Assembly: GCF_036099295.1 (NCBI RefSeq)
Contig: NZ_CP107976.1
Span: 8,680,001 to 8,744,000, forward strand
Source: Streptomyces sp. NBC_00358
GTDB lineage: Bacteria > Actinomycetota > Actinomycetes > Streptomycetales > Streptomycetaceae
DNA: 64,000 bases
Direction of reading: 5' to 3'
Below the pieces are notes generated by a model. The model was given only the letters and a program-made list of their open reading frames with translations. It was not told the origin of the DNA and did not search any database. Made by a program: the position numbers and the translations under genes. Below are positions 43,255 through 51,535 of this stretch, piece after piece (position 1 is the first letter of the stretch; each line of letters opens with the position of its first letter).

Positions 43255-43774
43255 AGTGGCTGTCTTCCTTCGTTTCAGGCGGCGGCATGACCGCTCCGTC
43301 CCCCGTTCGGGCGGGCAGGCACCTAGAGCGTCGTTGCTCCGGGGAACAGATAAGCCCACTGGTGCGAGCAAACGTGCAGGCCACCGAACACATCTTTCTA
43401 ACGGAAGGTAACTTTCCGCTTACGAGGTGGGTGTTGATGCCTTTGCTGCAGCGCACCGCCACATTCCGCCACCCCGCGCCCCGCCCTCGCCATCCCCGCC
43501 CAACAGGCCGTACGCGCGAAACGAAAGAGCCCGAACCCTGTTTGCGCGAATCTGCAATTGCACGGTCAATTTCGCGATGTGCTCCAGATCACGTTTGACC
43601 ACCTGCGGTGTGTGCTTCACTGCGCCCCCTCGGCGCGGGGAACACCGTGGCGTGCCGCCTTGACCAGAGCCCGGGCCATCACCGCAGACCACGGCACCGC
43701 CGCCCCGGCAGCGTGGAGTGGCCGCCGCGTGGGCGCGAAGCGAGCATGCGGATCAGACGGCGGCAGGGGGCGTG
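43255..43774. other. intergenic control region
   Basis: Upstream of the sigma-like operon. A small inverted repeat CGGAA-N7-TTCCG (43402-43418) sits in an AT-richer stretch about 150 nt before the first start. No gene supported. Confidence 0.4.
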
Positions 43775-43948
43775 ATGGAGATTGCGGCGTTGGCGGTGTC
43801 GTCGGTGGCGCTCGGCGTGTCCGGTGCGGTGTCGTGGCGGCAGCTACGGCTTTCGCGGCACGCCAACGCACTGCCCGTGGCAGTCGACCTGTTCCGCGAA
43901 CACCGCACCGCAAGACGGGCCCGGGCGCGGACGTTCGTACAAGTGTGA
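43775..43948 (+). pseudogene. truncated membrane-anchored protein (57 aa)
   Basis: ATG 43775 after GGCAGGGGG; one TM segment (IAALAVSSVALGVSGAVSW) then RQLRLSRHANALPVAVDLFR, as in longer Streptomyces membrane proteins where LPVAVDLFREHRSPEF continues for over 100 residues. Here the frame ends within about 15 residues of that motif, so it looks 3'-truncated. Confidence 0.5.
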
Positions 43949-44005
43949 TCGTTCCGGTCGGCTGCCCTGCTCAGGGAGCCTGATCAGGGGCTTCTGTACC
44001 GTGCT

Positions 44006-44470
44006 TCAGTCCGAGCCGATGACGAACAGCCACAGGCCGTTTCGTTTGAATACGGTGAAGGGTTCCGTCTGTTCGGTGCGGCGGTAGTGGATGTATCCGC
44101 CGCGGACGTCGTGAGGGTCCTCGGCGGTGAATTCGATGGAGACCGCGCCCGCGGCGCCCTTGCCGTAGGTACGGATGGCCTGGTGCGCGCCGGCCGCCTC
44201 GTCGCTGCGAGCGAACCATTGTCTGTGCCAGGACAGGTCCGAGAGTCCGTCCGCGTCTCCGGCACGCATGCGTTGCACGTACAGCGTCATGTAGAGCCTG
44301 AGCGTGTCGGGGGTGGTCTTGTCCCCTGTGTACGTCACCGCCCGCAATCCGGCCCGGTTCGCTCGGCGGTAGTCCCACTGGTCGCGCGGAGCGCCCCAGG
44401 CGACGGTTCCCCCGGCCAGCAGGACGGTCAGCGTCAGCGCAACCCATGGAATGGCGCGTTTTGTGTTCAT
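44006..44470 (-). CDS. small exported or membrane-anchored protein
   Basis: 154 aa. N-terminal MNTKRAIPWVALTLTVLLAG is a signal peptide or anchor; the rest has VTYTGDKTTPDTLRLYMTLY and HYRRTEQTEPFTVFKRNGLW, a small cystatin/NTF2-like fold by eye. ATG 44470 is chosen; ATG 44551 would add an unlikely N-terminus. No family recognised. Confidence 0.6.
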   Translation of the reverse strand: MNTKRAIPWVALTLTVLLAGGTVAWGAPRDQWDYRRANRAGLRAVTYTGDKTTPDTLRLYMTLYVQRMRAGDADGLSDLSWHRQWFARSDEAAGAHQAIRTYGKGAAGAVSIEFTAEDPHDVRGGYIHYRRTEQTEPFTVFKRNGLWLFVIGSD

Positions 44471-44623
44471 GTTGGTGCCAATCCGGATTTGTGTGAGCGA
44501 TGTGGATTCTGACGCCCGCCCTGTGCTTGATGATCGCCGCAAAATGACCAAGCGCCAGATGTGTGGCCGAACTGGCTTTGGCCTGTTGTGGAAGTGAGTC
44601 CTGCCGACCTCCTGACCGGCCCG

Positions 44624-45121
44624 TCACGAGCTCTGCCGGAGTCGCTCCGCAGCCTGAGCTGGAGTGTCGTAGTAGCCGGGCCGTGCCAGCAGGACCGAGT
44701 TGAAGTAGTAGCCCTGCTCTTCCTCCGGCTCGTCGTCGGCTGCGAACGGACGCCAGAAGCTCAGAAGCAAGTCCGGGGCGATGAATGAAGCAGCGTCGTC
44801 GGGATCCTCCTCGATGGAGGTGAACTCACCGACGCGCCCCACGACCTCGCGGGCCGGAAGCGCGAACACGTCCACACCCTGGAACAGCACTCGGTCTGTC
44901 TGGGGCGACGGCCTCCCCAGCTCGATGGCTTCAAGCATGTCGCGCACGCAGTGGATGCTGATCATCAGTCCGCTGGGACGGAAGACGTGCTGCCCCGGCC
45001 GGTCGGACTCCGAGATCGCAGAGAGATCCCGGAGCGAGTCCAGCGCCGTGTTGGCCGCGGCCCGAGTCATACCGATGCGCAACGGGCCGACGCCACTCGG
45101 TGGGATGAGGTCGAAGTCCAT
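44624..45121 (-). CDS. hypothetical protein
   Basis: 165 aa soluble protein starting MDFDLIPPSGVGPLRIGMTR, with LLLSFWRPFAADDEPEEEQG near the C-terminus. The opening 'GVGPLRIGMT' is shared by many Streptomyces small proteins of unknown role, some of them immunity-like, but I cannot assign a function. No strong RBS at ATG 45121. Confidence 0.65.
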   Translation of the reverse strand: MDFDLIPPSGVGPLRIGMTRAAANTALDSLRDLSAISESDRPGQHVFRPSGLMISIHCVRDMLEAIELGRPSPQTDRVLFQGVDVFALPAREVVGRVGEFTSIEEDPDDAASFIAPDLLLSFWRPFAADDEPEEEQGYYFNSVLLARPGYYDTPAQAAERLRQSS

Positions 45122-45458
45122 GCGGGCATGATCCCAAACAGGTCTGTCGACCAAGGGCTGTCCCGTACTCCCCGGTGGATCGGCGCGCGGCGTCGGATGC
45201 GGTGCATCGCAAGGCGGAGGGTCGTCCACGGAGCACTGGCTGCGGCGCGACGGGTTCGCGCCGCGTCGGTTCTGGACCCGAGGGGACACGTAGCCGGGAC
45301 TTTGCGGCTGGCTGCGGGCGGGCAGCCGTGCCGCTCAGCAGGGGTCCGGGGCTGGGTCAATCGGCCGGATCGCGTCGCCCTCGTTCGAGTTAGCGTCCCG
45401 CCCGAAGCCGCGTGAACGGGGAAGGCTGTGCGCTCAGCGACAGCCAAGGGAGACAGGC
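45122..45458. other. intergenic, nothing recognised
   Basis: Upstream of gcvH. No glycine riboswitch pattern is visible; AGGGAG precedes the gcvH start. Confidence 0.4.
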
Positions 45459-45851
45459 ATGTACCCCACTGATTACAAGTACAGCAAGGACCACGAATGG
45501 CTCCGGGTCGACGGCAGAACGGCCTCCATCGGTCTGACGGACTTCGCGCAGAAGCAACTCGGCGACATCGTCTTCGTGGATGTGATGTACAAGGCGGGCG
45601 ACCTGCTCCAGGCCGAGGACACCTTCGGCACCGTGGAATCGGTCAAGGCGGTATCCGAGTTGTTCCTGCCGGTCACCGGCAAGTTCGTCGAGTTCAACGC
45701 CCTGCTCCACGAAGAACCGGAAGCTCTCAACACCGAGCCCCACGACACCTGGATCATCAGGATTGAGATGTCCGACGTCAAGGAGCTGGACGGGCTGCTC
45801 AACGCCGCCCGGTACGAGAAGTACCTCGCGGACGACGCCAGCGCCGGGTAA
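45459..45851 (+). CDS. gcvH: glycine cleavage system H protein
   Basis: 130 aa lipoyl carrier: DHEWLRVDGRTASIGLTDFA, QLGDIVFVD, and the lipoylation lysine K63 in FGTVESVKAVSEL. It shuttles the aminomethyl group and reducing equivalents between GcvP, GcvT and Lpd. Only lpdA is nearby, convergent; gcvT and gcvP are not in the window. Confidence 0.93.
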   Translation: MYPTDYKYSKDHEWLRVDGRTASIGLTDFAQKQLGDIVFVDVMYKAGDLLQAEDTFGTVESVKAVSELFLPVTGKFVEFNALLHEEPEALNTEPHDTWIIRIEMSDVKELDGLLNAARYEKYLADDASAG

Positions 45852-45877
45852 CCCGCTCCCGCCGCGGAAGTAGAGGC

Positions 45878-45932
45878 GCCGCCGTACCCCTTCCTGGCTC
45901 GCTACCCTGCAGGTCGGAAGGGGTGCGGCGGC
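45878..45932. terminator. bidirectional terminator between gcvH and lpdA
   Basis: 17-bp arms (45878-45894, 45916-45932) with one G-U pair and a 21-nt loop, 26 nt after gcvH and 14 nt after lpdA stops. Confidence 0.75.
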
Positions 45933-45945
45933 ATTCATTCACCCG

Positions 45946-47346
45946 TCACATGTTGATCATGTGGCCGGCCAGCCCGTGAACGGCCTCCTTGACCGCCTCG
46001 CCGAGGGTCGGGTGCCCGTGCACGTTGCGGGCGACCTCGTGGACCGTCAGGTCCCACTGCTGGGCGAGCGTCAACTCCGGTAGCAGTTCGGTCACTTCGG
46101 GGCCGATCAGATGGGCGCCGAGCAGTTCGCCGTGGCGCGCGTCGCTGAGGAGCTTGACGAATCCCGCGGTCTCGCCGAGGCCGTGCGCCTTGCCGTTGGC
46201 GGTGAAGGGGAACTTCGCCACCTGGACGTCGAAGCCCCTCTCCCGGGCCTGTGCCTCGGTCCAGCCGAAACTGGCGATCTGCGGCTGGCAGTAGGTCGCC
46301 CGCGGGATCATGACGTAGTCGAGTTCCATGGTCTCCGCGTCGGCGATCGTCTCGGCCGCCACGATGCCCATCGACTCCGCCGCGTGGGCCAGCATCAGCT
46401 TCGCCGTCACATCACCGATGGCGTAGATGTGCGGCACGCTCGTACGGCAGCGGCCGTCGATGTCGATCGCTCCGCGGTCGGTGAGCTTCACCCCGGTGTT
46501 CTCCAGGCCGTAGCCCTGCACCCGCGGCTGGAAACCGATCGCCTGAAGCACCTTGCCGGCCTCCAGCGTCTGCCGCTGGCCTCCCGTGGTCACCATCACC
46601 TTGACCGCGTCCCCGGAGTCGTCGATCGCCTCGACACGGGTCGACGTCAGCACGTTGATACCGAGCCGCTTGTAACGGCGGGTCAGTTCGGCGGAGACCT
46701 CCTCGTCCTCCAACGGGACGATCCGGTCGAGGAATTCGACGAGGGTGACCTCGACGCCGTAGTTGTGGAGCACGTACGCGAACTCGACGCCGATGGCACC
46801 GGCGCCCGCGATGATGATGCTGTCCGGGAGCGTGTCCGAAAGGATCTGCTCCTCGTACGTCACCACACGCTCGCTCAGTGAGGTTCCGGGGAGCAGCTTC
46901 GTGGTGGCCCCGGCGGCGATGATGCAGTGGTCGAAGGTGACCGTCTCGGCGCCGCCGTCGGACAGGGCGATCCGCAGGGTGTTGTCGTCGCTGAAGGTGC
47001 CCCGGCCGGTGTACTGCGTGATCTTGTTCTTCTTCATCAGGTAGTGGACGCCCTTGACACGTCCGTCCGCCACCTTGCGACTGCGGGTGAATGCGGCGCC
47101 GTAGTCGAAGCTCACCTCACCGTTCACCTGGATGCCGAAGGTCTTGGCCTCCTGGGTGAAGATGTGCGCGAGCTCCGCGTTGCGCAGCAGCGCCTTCGAC
47201 GGAATGCACCCCACGTTCAGGCACACGCCGCCCCAGTACTTCTCCTCGACGATCGCGGTGCTGAGTCCGAGCTGGGCGGCCCGGATCGCCGCGACATATC
47301 CTCCCGGGCCTGCGCCCAGGACCACCACGTCAAAGTGTGTACTCAT
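45946..47346 (-). CDS. lpdA: dihydrolipoyl dehydrogenase
   Basis: 466 aa flavoprotein disulfide reductase: GAGPGGYVAAIRAAQLG (FAD), redox pair C42/C47 in GGVCLNVGCIPSKALL, NAD site IIAGAGAIGVEFAY, and the catalytic H445-E450 in HGHPTLGEAVKEA. Reoxidises dihydrolipoamide of GcvH and of 2-oxoacid dehydrogenases. Full length. Confidence 0.95.
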   Translation of the reverse strand: MSTHFDVVVLGAGPGGYVAAIRAAQLGLSTAIVEEKYWGGVCLNVGCIPSKALLRNAELAHIFTQEAKTFGIQVNGEVSFDYGAAFTRSRKVADGRVKGVHYLMKKNKITQYTGRGTFSDDNTLRIALSDGGAETVTFDHCIIAAGATTKLLPGTSLSERVVTYEEQILSDTLPDSIIIAGAGAIGVEFAYVLHNYGVEVTLVEFLDRIVPLEDEEVSAELTRRYKRLGINVLTSTRVEAIDDSGDAVKVMVTTGGQRQTLEAGKVLQAIGFQPRVQGYGLENTGVKLTDRGAIDIDGRCRTSVPHIYAIGDVTAKLMLAHAAESMGIVAAETIADAETMELDYVMIPRATYCQPQIASFGWTEAQARERGFDVQVAKFPFTANGKAHGLGETAGFVKLLSDARHGELLGAHLIGPEVTELLPELTLAQQWDLTVHEVARNVHGHPTLGEAVKEAVHGLAGHMINM

Positions 47347-47569
47347 GGAGGCCAGCCTAGAGCGGGTGGGCGCCGCGAGGCCGGAGTGCCGGTCGCGCCG
47401 CTCGGTCCCCGTCCCGCCCGTAAGGCGGGCTCAGGCCCGGAGGCGCTGAGGCCTGGGGGCGCCGGGCATGGAGGGGCCGGGCTTCTGGGGACGCCGGGTG
47501 GCCCGGCGACGCTGTGGGCCCCGGGTACCGCCGAAGCCCCGCGCGCCGGAGTTCTTGCGCGCCGAAGAC

Positions 47570-47605
47570 GTCCGGGCCGGCCCCGGAGCAGGGGCCGGCC
47601 CGGAC
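47570..47605 (-). terminator. perfect 15-bp katG terminator
   Basis: Arms 47570-47584 and 47591-47605, 6-nt loop, 9 nt beyond the katG stop. Confidence 0.85.
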
Positions 47606-47613
47606 ACCGGGTG

Positions 47614-49836
47614 TCAGACGAGGTCGAACCGGTCGAGGTTCATGACCTTGTCCCAGGCGGCGACGAAGTCCTTCACGAACTTCGCCCGCGCGTCGTCGCT
47701 CGCGTAGACCTCAGCGAGCGCGCGCAGTTCGGAGTTCGAGCCGAAGACGAGGTCGGCGCGCGTGCCGGTCCACTTGACCTCGCCGGTGGCGTCGTCGCGG
47801 CCCTCGAAGGTGGTCGCGTCCTCGGACATCGGCGTCCACGTCGTGCCCAGGTCGAGCAGGTTGACGAAGAAGTCGTTCGTCAGCGTGCCGGGGGTCCCGG
47901 TGAGGACACCGTGCGAGGAACCCTGGTGGGTCGCGCCCAGGGCGCGCAGACCGCCGACGAGGACGGTGAGCTCCGGCGCGCTCAGGGTGAGCAGGTTCGC
48001 CCGGTCGAGCAGCAGGTACTCGGCCGGCAGCCGGTTGCCCTTGCCGAGGTAGTTGCGGAAGCCGTCCGCGCGCGGCTCCAGCGCGGCGAAGGACTCCGCG
48101 TCGGTGTGCTCGTCCGTCGCGTCGACGCGGCCCGGGGTGAAGGGCACCTGGACGTCGTGACCGGCGTCCTTGGCGGCCTTCTCCACCGCGGCGACGCCGC
48201 CGAGAACGATCAGGTCGGCCAGCGAGACCTTCTTGGCGCCGGCGTTGAAGTCGCGCTGGATGCCCTCCAGTACGCGCAGCACCGTCGCGAGCTGGTCGGG
48301 GTCGTTGGCCTCCCAGCCGCGCTGCGGCTCCAGACGGACGCGCGCGCCGTTGGCACCGCCGCGCTTGTCGCTGCCGCGGAACGTCGAGGCCGACGCCCAC
48401 GCGGTGAAGACCAGCTGCGAGACGGTCACGTCCGAGGCGAGGATCTTCGCCTTGAGGGCGGTGATGTCCTCGGCGCCGATGACCTCGCCCGCCGCCTCCG
48501 GCAGCGGGTCCTGCCAAAGCAGGGTCTCCTCGGGCACCTCGGCGCCGAGGTAGAGGGACTTCGGGCCCATGTCGCGGTGGGTCAGCTTGTACCAGGCCCG
48601 CGCGAAGGCGTCCGCGAACTCGGCCGGGTTCTCGTGGAAACGGCGGGAGATCGGCTCGTAGATCGGGTCGAAGCGCAGCGACAGGTCCGTCGTGAGCATC
48701 GAGGGGGCGATCTTCTTCGACGGGTCGTGGGCGGCCGGGACCGTGCCCTCGCCCGCGCCGTCCTTCGGCTTCCACTGGTTGGCGCCGGCGGGGCTCTGGG
48801 TCAGCTCCCACTCGTAGCCGAAGAGGTTGTCGAAGAAGCCGTTGCTCCACTGGGTGGGCGTGGTGGTCCAGGTGACCTCCAGGCCGGAGGTGATGGCGTC
48901 CGCGCCCTTGCCCGTGCCGTACGTGCTCTTCCAGCCCAGGCCCTGCGCCTCGATCGGGGCGGCCTCGGGGTCGTCGCCGACGCTCTCCGCCGGGCCCGCG
49001 CCGTGGGTCTTGCCGAACGTGTGACCGCCCGCGATCAGGGCGACCGTCTCCTCGTCGTTCATCGCCATCCGGCGGAAGGTCTCACGGATGTCGCGGGCCG
49101 CGGCGAGCGGGTCCGGGTTGCCGTTCGGGCCCTCCGGGTTGACGTAGATGAGGCCCATCTGGACGGCGCCGAGCGGGTTCTCCAGCTCGCGGTCACCGGT
49201 GTAGCGCTGGTCGTCGAGCCAGGTGGTCTCGGGACCCCAGTACACGTCCTCCTCGGACTCCCACACGTCCGCGCGGCCACCGGCGAAGCCGAAGGTGTCG
49301 AAGCCCATCTGCTCCAGGGCGACGTTGCCGGTGAGGATCATGAGGTCGGCCCAGGAGAGACTCTGGCCGTACTTCTTCTTGACGGGCCACAGCAGACGGC
49401 GGGCCTTGTCCAGGTTGCCGTTGTCCGGCCAGCTGTTGAGCGGGGCGAAGCGCTGCTGTCCGGCACCGGCGCCGCCGCGGCCGTCGCTGATGCGGTACGT
49501 GCCCGCGCTGTGCCAGGCCATACGGATCATGAACGGGCCGTAGTTGCCGAAGTCCGCGGGCCACCAGTCCTGCGAGGTGGTGAGCACCTCGGCGATGTCC
49601 TGCTTCACGGCCGCGAGGTCGAGGGACTCGAAGGCCGCGGAGTAGTCGAAGTCCTCGCCCAGGGGATTGGCGACGGCGGGGTTCTTGGCAAGGATCTTCA
49701 GGTTGAGCCGCTCCGGCCACCACTGACGGTTTCCACCGCCCTGGGTCGGGTGCGGGGCGCGGTCGTGCGCGACCGGGCAGCCGCCTCCGGTCTCGGCTTT
49801 CGCGTCGGTGACGATCGCATCGTGGTTCTCAGACAT
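47614..49836 (-). CDS. katG: catalase-peroxidase
   Basis: 740 aa haem enzyme that removes H2O2. N-terminal distal site R105-W108-H109 (FMIRMAWHSAGTYR); W108 with Tyr of GLIYVNPEGPNG and Met of FRRMAMNDEE form the Met-Tyr-Trp adduct. GGHTFGKTHGAG carries the proximal His. Divergent from the Fur-family gene, 595 nt apart, an arrangement unlike the usual furA-katG operon. Confidence 0.95.
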   Translation of the reverse strand: MSENHDAIVTDAKAETGGGCPVAHDRAPHPTQGGGNRQWWPERLNLKILAKNPAVANPLGEDFDYSAAFESLDLAAVKQDIAEVLTTSQDWWPADFGNYGPFMIRMAWHSAGTYRISDGRGGAGAGQQRFAPLNSWPDNGNLDKARRLLWPVKKKYGQSLSWADLMILTGNVALEQMGFDTFGFAGGRADVWESEEDVYWGPETTWLDDQRYTGDRELENPLGAVQMGLIYVNPEGPNGNPDPLAAARDIRETFRRMAMNDEETVALIAGGHTFGKTHGAGPAESVGDDPEAAPIEAQGLGWKSTYGTGKGADAITSGLEVTWTTTPTQWSNGFFDNLFGYEWELTQSPAGANQWKPKDGAGEGTVPAAHDPSKKIAPSMLTTDLSLRFDPIYEPISRRFHENPAEFADAFARAWYKLTHRDMGPKSLYLGAEVPEETLLWQDPLPEAAGEVIGAEDITALKAKILASDVTVSQLVFTAWASASTFRGSDKRGGANGARVRLEPQRGWEANDPDQLATVLRVLEGIQRDFNAGAKKVSLADLIVLGGVAAVEKAAKDAGHDVQVPFTPGRVDATDEHTDAESFAALEPRADGFRNYLGKGNRLPAEYLLLDRANLLTLSAPELTVLVGGLRALGATHQGSSHGVLTGTPGTLTNDFFVNLLDLGTTWTPMSEDATTFEGRDDATGEVKWTGTRADLVFGSNSELRALAEVYASDDARAKFVKDFVAAWDKVMNLDRFDLV

Positions 49837-50026
49837 GGGAATCCTTCCGGACGGGGCGGATCTCGGTGCTCAGAGACTGCGGGTGGGGGAACAGCCGGGG
49901 CGGGGGCCCCGGCGGCCGGCCCCCGGGCCGCCGGCGGAGCCGACGGGGAGGCCGTGGTCGTCGGACGGGAACGGGCGAGGGGCTCCGTCCGCCGCGCGGC
50001 CGAGGGCCGGGACGCGGTACACCGCT

Positions 50027-50057
50027 CGTATCGGACCGGCTGGACCGGTCCGATACG
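50027..50057. repeat. perfect 13-bp inverted repeat upstream of katG
   Basis: Arms 50027-50039 and 50045-50057, loop CTGGA, 190 nt upstream of katG. May be a leader hairpin or an operator. Confidence 0.7.
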
Positions 50058-50297
50058 GGGTACGCATCCCGCCACGGTGAGCGGACGGAGGGCCGTATGC
50101 GACGTGCGGGCAGATGCGGCGCGGGGTCGGCACATTCCGGCAGCGATCGCGTCGTCGCCGAGATGGCCCAGCGCGCCGGGAGGGTCCCGGGCAGCGTGTC
50201 ATGGGCGGCCGTCACACGCAGGCCGACGCCGCGTGGTTCCACGGCGGTGGTCCCGACATCTCTGCATCTCCTGCCCGTACTGGGGTCTTCCTGTCCC

Positions 50298-50338
50298 TTG
50301 GCCAGTGCCAAAACCGATCCTACAATGGACAGAGTCCA
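50298..50338 (+). promoter_or_regulatory. fur promoter with overlapping inverted repeat
   Basis: TTGGCC (50298-50303), 17-nt spacer, TACAAT (50321-50326): close to a vegetative promoter. TGGAC-AGA-GTCCA (50326-50338) overlaps the -10 and start site, a good place for autorepression by the Fur-family product. Confidence 0.6.
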
Positions 50339-50431
50339 AGTCAAGAAGGACGCCAACCCCATATCCGATCGGACCCAGGATGCACACCGATAAACTGCGG
50401 GTTCCCACTGATCCTGAAAAGGTGAACCGAT

Positions 50432-50842
50432 ATGAGTGACCTGCTGGAGCGACTGCGCGGGCGTGGCTGGCGGATGACCTCCCAGCGGCGTGTCGTTGCG
50501 GAGGTCCTCGACGGCGACCATGTGCATCTCACGGCCGACGAGGTGCACGCCCGCGCCGCGGAGCGGCTGCCCGAGATCTCCCGGGCGACGGTCTACAACG
50601 CCCTGGGGGAGCTGGTCTCGCTCGGCGAGGTGATCGAGGTCTCCACCGACGGCCGTGCCAAGCGCTACGACCCCAACGCCCACCACCCGCACCAGCATCT
50701 GGTGTGCTCCCGCTGCGGCACCGTCCGCGACGTGCACCCGACCGGCAACCCGCTGGCCGACCTTCCGGCGACGGAGCGGTTCGGGTTCACGGTCGCGGCC
50801 GTCGAGGTCACCTACCGGGGGCTGTGCCCTTCGTGCGCCTAG
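50432..50842 (+). CDS. furA: Fur family peroxide/metal-responsive repressor
   Basis: 136 aa. Winged helix WRMTSQRRVVAEVLDGDHVH and ISRATVYNALGEL, metal-binding HHPHQHLVC, and structural zinc pairs C92/C95 and C132/C135. Next to katG, so most likely a FurA/CatR-type peroxide sensor controlling katG and itself. Full length. AAGGTG precedes ATG 50432. Confidence 0.9.
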   Translation: MSDLLERLRGRGWRMTSQRRVVAEVLDGDHVHLTADEVHARAAERLPEISRATVYNALGELVSLGEVIEVSTDGRAKRYDPNAHHPHQHLVCSRCGTVRDVHPTGNPLADLPATERFGFTVAAVEVTYRGLCPSCA

Positions 50843-50962
50843 GAACTGTCGTGCCCCCGGGACCTGTCCGGGGCCCGCCGGGCGGCCGACGTACGCGGTC
50901 CTGAACCGTCGGACGGCGCCCGCCCCCGGGGCGGCGCGGCCCGCGGTGCCTAGACTTCCGCC

Positions 50963-51535
50963 GTGAAGGACATCGCAGGAGTCACCCCGCAGGGCGTACG
51001 GATCAGACCGGGCCGTCCGGCCGACGCGCAGGCCATTCTGGACATGCTGGACGCCGCGGTGGTCTGGATGAACGATCGCGGCAACACCGAGCAGTGGGGC
51101 ACGACCCCGTACTCACGGACGTCAAGCGGGGCGGAGCGGGTCCACCGGTACACGACCGAGTGCGCCCCCTACATCGCGGAGTCGGACGGAACGCCCGTCG
51201 GAGCCGTGGTGCTCGACTCCGGTCCCAGCCCCCAGATGCCGATCGAGCCCGCCGGGGAACCCGAGCGGTACGTCCGGCTGCTGGTGACCGACCGTCGGTA
51301 CGCGGGGCGGGGCATCGGCGCGGCGCTGCTCGCCCACGCCGCCGAGGAGACCCGGCGAGCAGGCGTCGATCTGCTGCGGGTCGACTGCTGGGCGGGCGGC
51401 GGGGGTGAACTGGTCGCGTACTACGAGCGCCAGGGATTCACCCCCACCGACCCCTTCCTGTCCGGGACCTGGCCGGGCCAGGTGCTGGCCCGGCGGGTGG
51501 GCCGACCGCGTGGACAGGGCGATCAGGCGAGATAG
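50963..51535 (+). CDS. GNAT family N-acetyltransferase
   Basis: 190 aa: VRIRPGRPADAQAILDML at the start, acetyl-CoA loop RRYAGRGIGAALLAHAAEE, and LLRVDCWAGGGGELVAYYER then QGFTPTD. Substrate unknown. GTG start 50963. Its 3' end overlaps the convergent DNA ligase gene by 13 nt. Confidence 0.85.
   Translation: MKDIAGVTPQGVRIRPGRPADAQAILDMLDAAVVWMNDRGNTEQWGTTPYSRTSSGAERVHRYTTECAPYIAESDGTPVGAVVLDSGPSPQMPIEPAGEPERYVRLLVTDRRYAGRGIGAALLAHAAEETRRAGVDLLRVDCWAGGGGELVAYYERQGFTPTDPFLSGTWPGQVLARRVGRPRGQGDQAR

Larger units (their letters stand above)
49837..50431. other. katG/fur divergent control region
   Basis: Holds the hairpin at 50027-50057 and the fur promoter at 50298-50338. No gene supported, although several frames are open. 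Confidence 0.5.

Noticed and set aside
43420..43692. Minus-strand 90-codon frame in the sigma operon upstream region
   Set aside because: Composition and start are poor; the region looks regulatory.
45280..45458. Glycine riboswitch before gcvH
   Set aside because: Looked for because of gcvH, but the conserved core elements are not present.
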